From assembly GCA_015662405.1 (NCBI GenBank), contig DQUE01000089.1, positions 1 to 9,211 of the forward strand: DNA of 9,211 nt. Reading direction: 5' to 3'. The stretch is from Sulfurimonas autotrophica. Lineage in GTDB: Bacteria > Campylobacterota > Campylobacteria > Campylobacterales > Sulfurimonadaceae. Positions 4,709 through 9,211 of the stretch are shown piece by piece; the stretch's first letter is position 1; every line of letters begins with the position of its first letter. The position numbers and the translations under genes were made by a program. The notes below the pieces were generated by a model. That model worked only from the letters and a program-made list of their open reading frames with translations, was not told the DNA's origin and searched no databases.

Positions 4709-5944
4709 ATGAATAGATTTGAAGATTACTGCACAAAATTTGTACAAAGTATTGGAAATAAAGAAGGAGCAATTTCTCCTAGTATAGTTTCTTCTGCTTC
4801 TTTTGCTTATAAAGACCCAGAAACTGCGGAAGGTATTTTCAATGGCAGTATAAAAAAACCACTCTATTCACGAATGGGAAATCCTACAACAGCAAAACTA
4901 GAATCTATTCTTGCTGAAATGGATGGTGGTATTGGTGCAGTAGCAACAAGTTCAGGCATGGGAGCAACAACACTCGCTGTTACCTCCTTAGTCTCACAAG
5001 GAGATGAAATTATCAGCATTGGTGGACTTTTTGGTGGTACATACTCACTATTTAATGAAACGCTTCGCAGATTTGGTATCACAACACACTTTTTTGATGT
5101 TGATGATTTAGACAATATCAACAATGCAATCAATGATAAAACAAAAATAATTTTTTTAGAAAGTGTGGGAAATCCAAATATGCGGCTTCCTGACATAAAA
5201 AAAATTGCTGCTATTGCAGATACAAAGGGAGTGGCACTACTCGTTGACAACACTATCACACCATTAAGTATCTCGCCTTTAGCGCTTGGTGCAGATATCA
5301 CTATCTATTCAACAACAAAAATTATATCTGGAAACTCTTCAGCCTTGGGTGGATGTGTTGTTTTTCGTGCAATCAACGAAAAAGATGATAAATTTAAAAC
5401 AAAGCGTTATAGCTTTTTAGAGAAGTTCATGAAAGGTGCAGGAGAGATGGCACTCATTCCAAATGCAAAAAAAAGAGCTTTACGAGACTTTGGTATGAGT
5501 GCTAATGCACATGCCAGTTATCAGACTATGCTTGGATTAGAAACCCTTGCGCTTAGACTGCCAAGAATTGTTAAAAATATTGAGATTATTGTGAAGGAAC
5601 TTGCAAAAAACTCTTTACATGTAAACCATCCATCTCTTGAGTCACATCCTCACCATAGAAGATATAAAGAGAATTTTCAGTTTGGATGTGGAACACTTTT
5701 CACGATAGATATGCAAACAAAAGAGAAAGCATATGATTTTTTAAGAAAAACAAAATTAGCAACAATTACTGCAAATATAGGTGATACAAGGACACTCGCT
5801 CTTCATATGGCATCAACTATATATAGTGATTTTGATGAAAGTACTAGAAAATTTCTAGGAATAACCGATGGTCTTATAAGAATTTCTGTTGGACTCGAAA
5901 ATCCACAAGAGATTATAAATGACTTTTTAAAAGCAGCAAAATAG
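4709..5944 (+). CDS. Trans-sulfuration-family PLP enzyme (O-acetylhomoserine sulfhydrylase / cystathionine gamma-synthase type)
   Basis: This is a Cys/Met metabolism PLP-dependent enzyme of 411 aa. Family members join sulfide or cysteine to an activated homoserine, or cleave cystathionine. Seen directly: the PLP/substrate motif YSRMGNPT at residues 53-60, SSGMGA (phosphate binding), GGLFGGTYSLF, the pyridine-ring Asp180 in LLVDNTITPL, and the Schiff-base Lys204 in YSTTKIISGNSSALGG. That last motif departs from the usual S-x-TK-Y-x-x-GH: Ile follows the Lys and Asn replaces the His, marking a divergent subgroup. The length lies between cystathionine gamma-synthase (about 380) and O-acetylhomoserine sulfhydrylase (about 430), so metY-, metZ- and metB-type roles all stay open. 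The start is ATG 4709, with AAGGG 6 nt upstream; ATG 4703 abuts that site and is rejected. clpS follows after 8 nt. Confidence 0.85.
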   Translation: MNRFEDYCTKFVQSIGNKEGAISPSIVSSASFAYKDPETAEGIFNGSIKKPLYSRMGNPTTAKLESILAEMDGGIGAVATSSGMGATTLAVTSLVSQGDEIISIGGLFGGTYSLFNETLRRFGITTHFFDVDDLDNINNAINDKTKIIFLESVGNPNMRLPDIKKIAAIADTKGVALLVDNTITPLSISPLALGADITIYSTTKIISGNSSALGGCVVFRAINEKDDKFKTKRYSFLEKFMKGAGEMALIPNAKKRALRDFGMSANAHASYQTMLGLETLALRLPRIVKNIEIIVKELAKNSLHVNHPSLESHPHHRRYKENFQFGCGTLFTIDMQTKEKAYDFLRKTKLATITANIGDTRTLALHMASTIYSDFDESTRKFLGITDGLIRISVGLENPQEIINDFLKAAK

Positions 5945-5952
5945 GGAGAAAC

Positions 5953-6252
5953 ATGGCAACAAAAACAGACTTAGAAATAGAAGAAATAACTTCACTGCAG
6001 TATCCAAAAAAATATTTTGTCTATCTACTCAATGATGACTATACCCCTATGGACTTTGTAGTCGATATACTTATGAGTATCTTTCATAAAACATATGAAG
6101 AAGCACAAAATATAATGCTTGAAGTGCATAAAAAAGAGAGAGGACTTTGCGGTATATATACTTACGAAATCGCAGAAACAAAAATAAGACAAGTTATCCG
6201 TAAAGCAAAAGATAATGGCTTTCCTTTAAAAGCCACAATGGAGGAAGAATAA
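5953..6252 (+). CDS. clpS: ATP-dependent Clp protease adaptor ClpS
   Basis: ClpS binds proteins with destabilising N-terminal residues (Leu, Phe, Tyr, Trp) and hands them to ClpA; it also redirects ClpAP substrate choice. The product is 99 aa, the normal size. Seen directly: a flexible acidic N-terminal tail (about residues 1-14), then the N-degron pocket residues in LLNDDYTPMDFVV (Asn27, Asp28, Asp29, Met33) and His59 in LEVHKKERG, followed by GIYTYEIAETKIRQV, the ClpA-binding face. All pocket residues aligned with E. coli ClpS are present. It starts 8 nt after the PLP enzyme's stop with GGAGA as ribosome binding site, and its stop shares one base with the clpA start (TAATG), so clpS and clpA are translationally coupled. 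Confidence 0.96.
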   Translation: MATKTDLEIEEITSLQYPKKYFVYLLNDDYTPMDFVVDILMSIFHKTYEEAQNIMLEVHKKERGLCGIYTYEIAETKIRQVIRKAKDNGFPLKATMEEE

Positions 6253-8435
6253 TGATAAGCGCATCACTCAATGATATATTTCAAAAATCTGTAATTTTTG
6301 CCAAACAACTTCATCATGAATACTTAACAATAGAGCATATATTTTATCTTTTGTTGAGTTCAAAAGAGGGAGCCTCTATTATAGAAACATGTGGTGGCAA
6401 TGTTTCAAAAATGAAAGCAGAACTTGGTGAATATATCAAGAAAAATACAGAAGTATTACCAGCGGATGTCATACAAGACCCATATGAGAGTGTAGCACTG
6501 TCACGCCTTATAGACAAAATGGTCAGACATGTGCAGTCATCTGGACAAACAAATGCAGATATAGGTGATCTATTGGCAGCACTTTTTGAAGAAAAACATA
6601 CTTTTTCTTATGCACTGTTAAATAAATACCAAATTACAAAGCTTGATGTATTAGAAGTTATTTCTCATTCAGATATAGGTACAGAAGAGGAAGAGAAAGA
6701 GAAAGAGTCTAATTTACGTAAATATACAATAAACCTTATAGAAAAAGCACAAGAAGGAAAAATTGATCCTGTTATTGGTAGAGACAGAGAAATACAAAGA
6801 GTGACACAAATTCTTTGCAGAAGAAAGAAAAACAATCCTATCCTTGTTGGAGAACCTGGAGTAGGAAAAACAGCAATCGCAGAAGGGTTAGCACTGCGTA
6901 TTGCTGCAAATGATGTTCCAGAAATTATTAAAGACTCAAAACTATATGCCTTAGATTTAGGTGCATTGCTCGCTGGTACAAAATACCGTGGAGATTTTGA
7001 AAAACGTCTCAAAGGTGTTATGGATGAACTCAAGCGTGAGCCAAAAGCGATACTATTTATTGATGAAATACATACACTCATAGGTGCAGGTAGCACAAGT
7101 GGGACTATGGATGCGGCCAACCAATTAAAACCAGCGCTCGCATCAGGAGAAATAAAATGTATGGGTGCAACAACTTTTGCAGAGTATAGAAATGGTTTTG
7201 AAAAAGACAAAGCACTCAGTAGAAGATTTTCTAAAATTGATGTAAATGAACCATCAAAAAAAACAAGCTATTTAATTTTAAAAGGTCTGCAAAATAAATA
7301 TGAAAAACATCATTCAGTACAATATACAAATAAGGCACTAAAAACAGCTATAGATTTATCTAAACGTTATATTACTGATAAATTTTTACCAGATATCGCA
7401 ATTGATCTCATTGATGAAACAGCAGCCTCTTTTCATCTGAAAAAAAACAAACGAAAAAAAGTGAGTGCAAATGATATAGAAAAAACCATAGCTTCGATAG
7501 TAGGTATTAGCAACGCAAAAGTCTCTCAAAATGAAACAGAATTATTATTACATCTTGAAGATAGGCTAAGAGAAAGGGTTATTGGACAAGATAGAGCTGT
7601 AGAAACAGTTGCAAAAGCAATTAAAATATCAAAAGCGGGATTAACGCCTCAAAACAAACCTATTGCATCATTTTTATTTTCCGGTCCTACTGGTGTTGGT
7701 AAAACAGAACTTGCTATAGCCTTGAGTGAAACCCTTGGTATTCATTTTGAAAAATTTGATATGAGTGAGTACATGGAAAAACATGCACTTAGCCGTCTAG
7801 TTGGAGCTCCTCCAGGGTATGTAGGCTATGAACAGGGAGGACTTTTAACAGAAGCAATCAAAAGACATCCATACACTATATTATTGCTTGATGAAATTGA
7901 AAAAGCACATCCAGAGCTTATTAATATTTTACTTCAGATCATGGATAGTGCTACACTGACAGATAACAATGGGTATAAAGCTGACTTTCAAAATGTTATC
8001 CTCATAATGACTTCAAATATAGGAGCCCAAGCTAGAAATGTAATGGGATTTAACAAAGATGAATCACTATCAAAAAATGAAGAATTAAAATCATTTTTTA
8101 CTCCAGAGTTTAGAAATAGGCTAGATGCTATCATTGAATTTGATCAGTTAAGCCAAACAGTAATTGAAGGAGTTGTCAAAAAATTCATAGCAGAGCTCAA
8201 TAAAGAGCTTAAAAAGAAAAAAATAACTGTGACTGCTTCCAAGGAAGCAATAAAATTTATTGCAGAAAAAACCTATTCATCCGAAATGGGTGCAAGACCA
8301 TTAAAAAGATATATTAAAGATAATATTACAGATAAACTGAGTGATGAAATTTTATTTGGAAAACTTAAAAATGGCGGGGAAGTAGAAGTAATAGTAGAAA
8401 ATGGTAAACTGAAGAATATATGTAGAGAGGCTTAA
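6252..8435 (+). CDS. clpA: Clp protease ATPase subunit ClpA
   Basis: ClpA is a hexameric AAA+ unfoldase that feeds proteins, including ClpS-delivered N-degron substrates, to the ClpP peptidase in the cytosol. The product is 727 aa, normal for ClpA. Domains in order: N domain (residues 1-140) with SVIFAKQLHHEYLTIEHIFY; an acidic linker EEEEKEKE; AAA-1 with Walker A GEPGVGKT (200-207) and Walker B ILFIDEIHTL (267-276); AAA-2 with Walker A GPTGVGKT (478-485) and Walker B ILLLDEIEKAHP (543-554); and the sensor-2 motif GARPLKR (680-686). The absence of the long middle coiled coil separates it from ClpB. The ClpP-docking loop is present as MGF (598-600), matching the IGF/IGL type, so it should work with ClpP. 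GGAGG precedes the ATG. The stop overlaps the aat ATG by one base. Confidence 0.97.
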   Translation: MISASLNDIFQKSVIFAKQLHHEYLTIEHIFYLLLSSKEGASIIETCGGNVSKMKAELGEYIKKNTEVLPADVIQDPYESVALSRLIDKMVRHVQSSGQTNADIGDLLAALFEEKHTFSYALLNKYQITKLDVLEVISHSDIGTEEEEKEKESNLRKYTINLIEKAQEGKIDPVIGRDREIQRVTQILCRRKKNNPILVGEPGVGKTAIAEGLALRIAANDVPEIIKDSKLYALDLGALLAGTKYRGDFEKRLKGVMDELKREPKAILFIDEIHTLIGAGSTSGTMDAANQLKPALASGEIKCMGATTFAEYRNGFEKDKALSRRFSKIDVNEPSKKTSYLILKGLQNKYEKHHSVQYTNKALKTAIDLSKRYITDKFLPDIAIDLIDETAASFHLKKNKRKKVSANDIEKTIASIVGISNAKVSQNETELLLHLEDRLRERVIGQDRAVETVAKAIKISKAGLTPQNKPIASFLFSGPTGVGKTELAIALSETLGIHFEKFDMSEYMEKHALSRLVGAPPGYVGYEQGGLLTEAIKRHPYTILLLDEIEKAHPELINILLQIMDSATLTDNNGYKADFQNVILIMTSNIGAQARNVMGFNKDESLSKNEELKSFFTPEFRNRLDAIIEFDQLSQTVIEGVVKKFIAELNKELKKKKITVTASKEAIKFIAEKTYSSEMGARPLKRYIKDNITDKLSDEILFGKLKNGGEVEVIVENGKLKNICREA

Positions 8436-9142
8436 TGTACCTACCCCAGCTCGACAATTATTCGCTTTCATTTCCAGATCCACGCGATGCTAATAAAGAG
8501 GGTATTGTAGCGTGGGGAGGAGATTTAAACCCTTCTCGCTTATTAAGAGCATACCAAAGTGGAATTTTTCCATGGTATTCACAACAAGATCCCATACTTT
8601 GGTGGTCACCAAACCCACGACTCATTATGGAATTAGATGATTTTAAACTTGGACGATCTCTCAAAAAAAAATTAAAAAAATTTGAATATCGTTTTGACAC
8701 ACAATTTCAAGAAGTTATGCATAAATGTGCATCAATCCAAAGAAAAGATCAAAATGGAACTTGGATTAATGCTCAACTAGCTGAGTCATTTAATATTCTA
8801 CATAGTGCAGGCATTGCTCACTCAATAGAAAGTTATCAAAATAATAAATTAGTTGGTGGTCTTTATGGATTGGTAATTGGAAAAGTATTTTGTGGAGAGT
8901 CAATGTTTGCCGAAGTTACTGATGCATCAAAAGCTGCATATGCTGTTTTAGTAAAACATTTAAAAGAGTGGGGATATGATTTTATTGACTGCCAAGTACC
9001 AACAGATCATCTTAAATCATTAGGCGCAAAAGAGGTTTCAAGAGACTATTTTCTAGAACGCTTATACAAGGTCAATATGGATACAATAAAAAATGAATGG
9101 ATTATTAATAAAAATCTGATTATGTTTGTTTCAAATAGATAA
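8435..9142 (+). CDS. aat: Leucyl/phenylalanyl-tRNA--protein transferase
   Basis: Aat moves Leu or Phe from aminoacyl-tRNA onto proteins with N-terminal Lys or Arg, creating an N-degron read by ClpS. The product is 235 aa. Seen directly: FPDPRDANKEGIVAWGGDL (residues 13-31), GIFPWY (43-48), WWSPNPRLIM (56-65), GTWI (108-111), the active-site strand GLYGLVIGKVFCGESMF (142-158, with Glu155), and DCQVPTDHLKSLGA (185-198, with Gln187). AGAGG precedes the start, which overlaps the clpA stop in TAATG. The family core ends around DYFLERLYK (204-212); the last ~20 residues (IKNEWIINKNLIMFVSNR) look atypical, and the last 23 nt overlap a transposase-like frame, so the natural C-terminus may have been altered by an insertion. 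The core is complete, so the enzyme should be active. Confidence 0.94.
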   Translation: MYLPQLDNYSLSFPDPRDANKEGIVAWGGDLNPSRLLRAYQSGIFPWYSQQDPILWWSPNPRLIMELDDFKLGRSLKKKLKKFEYRFDTQFQEVMHKCASIQRKDQNGTWINAQLAESFNILHSAGIAHSIESYQNNKLVGGLYGLVIGKVFCGESMFAEVTDASKAAYAVLVKHLKEWGYDFIDCQVPTDHLKSLGAKEVSRDYFLERLYKVNMDTIKNEWIINKNLIMFVSNR

Positions 9143-9211
9143 GATTGTCTATGTAGCAGATGCTGGTATGTTTAATAAAGACAATCTTGAAGCGTTTGTG
9201 TGTGATTTATG
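9120..9211 (+). pseudogene. 5'-truncated transposase fragment (IS1634/IS4-like DDE type), runs off the right edge
   Basis: After an in-frame TGA (9117-9119) a frame opens and reads FQIDKIVYVADAGMFNKDNL, then EAFVCDL, to the window edge. The string VADAGMFNKDNLEAF fits the region around the second catalytic Asp of IS4/IS1634-type DDE transposases (pattern D-x-G-[MF]). There is no usable start codon before this motif and no room for the upstream transposase half, because aat occupies it in another frame; the fragment overlaps the aat end by 23 nt. This is therefore the interior of a transposase joined to the aat tail, left by an insertion or deletion. The rest lies outside the window, so whether the 3' part is intact is unknown. 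Assignment is from motif recall only. Confidence 0.55.

Noticed and set aside
4864..5301. 145-codon minus-strand frame inside the PLP enzyme gene
   Set aside because: Ser/Ile/Pro-rich antisense shadow of a strongly supported gene, with no motif or ribosome binding site.
6665..7210. 181-codon minus-strand frame inside clpA
   Set aside because: Antisense shadow: low-complexity Ser/Phe composition, and the plus strand has unmistakable AAA+ motifs here.
1..9211. CRISPR array, toxin-antitoxin pair, phage genes or integrase
   Set aside because: No regularly spaced repeats and no such protein families are visible in the window; the only mobile-element trace is the transposase fragment at the right edge.

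Overview
The window is AT-rich bacterial chromosome, most likely from Campylobacterota close to Sulfurimonas. Three things suggest this: the low GC, TATAAT-type promoters without clear -35 boxes, and two gene neighbourhoods that, from memory, also occur in Campylobacter jejuni (pgk-gap divergent from nadD-rsfS, and clpS-clpA-aat). No database search was possible, so the taxon is inference.

Layout. (1) 1-1434, minus strand: the glycolysis/gluconeogenesis pair gap then pgk; pgk starts with TTG and runs off the left edge. (2) 1435-1495: compact back-to-back promoter region. (3) 1496-2345, plus strand: nadD and rsfS, overlapping by 11 nt. (4) 2346-2614: no intact gene, but a possible minus-strand gene remnant. 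(5) 2615-3443, minus strand: exbB-exbD, a proton-motive-force energiser pair without an adjacent tonB. (6) 3427-3588: a 53-codon C-terminal scrap of a sensor histidine kinase, followed by about 400 bp of very AT-rich DNA with no gene. (7) 3989-4065: tRNA-Arg (anticodon GCG), minus strand. (8) 4133-4588, minus strand: two small genes, a ZapB-like coiled coil followed by a ZapA-like protein. (9) 4589-4708: divergent regulatory region with an 11-bp inverted repeat. (10) 4709-9142, plus strand: a tight four-gene operon made of a trans-sulfuration-type PLP enzyme, clpS, clpA and aat. (11) 9120-9211: the start of a 5'-truncated transposase fragment that overlaps the aat 3' end.

How the genes work together. 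Aat attaches Leu/Phe to proteins with N-terminal Lys or Arg, ClpS recognises the resulting N-degron, and ClpA unfolds the substrate for ClpP. This N-degron module is complete except for ClpP, which is expected elsewhere, and it is read behind a methionine/cysteine-metabolism enzyme. gap uses NAD, and the divergent nadD makes its precursor, so one short region could coordinate both. Most genes are housekeeping. The accessory signals are the kinase remnant plus gene-free stretch next to the tRNA, and the transposase debris at the right edge. I do not see a clearly undescribed multi-gene system. The best candidates for a second look are the small ZapB/ZapA-like pair, the divergent PLP enzyme at the head of the N-degron operon, and the decayed tRNA-adjacent locus.
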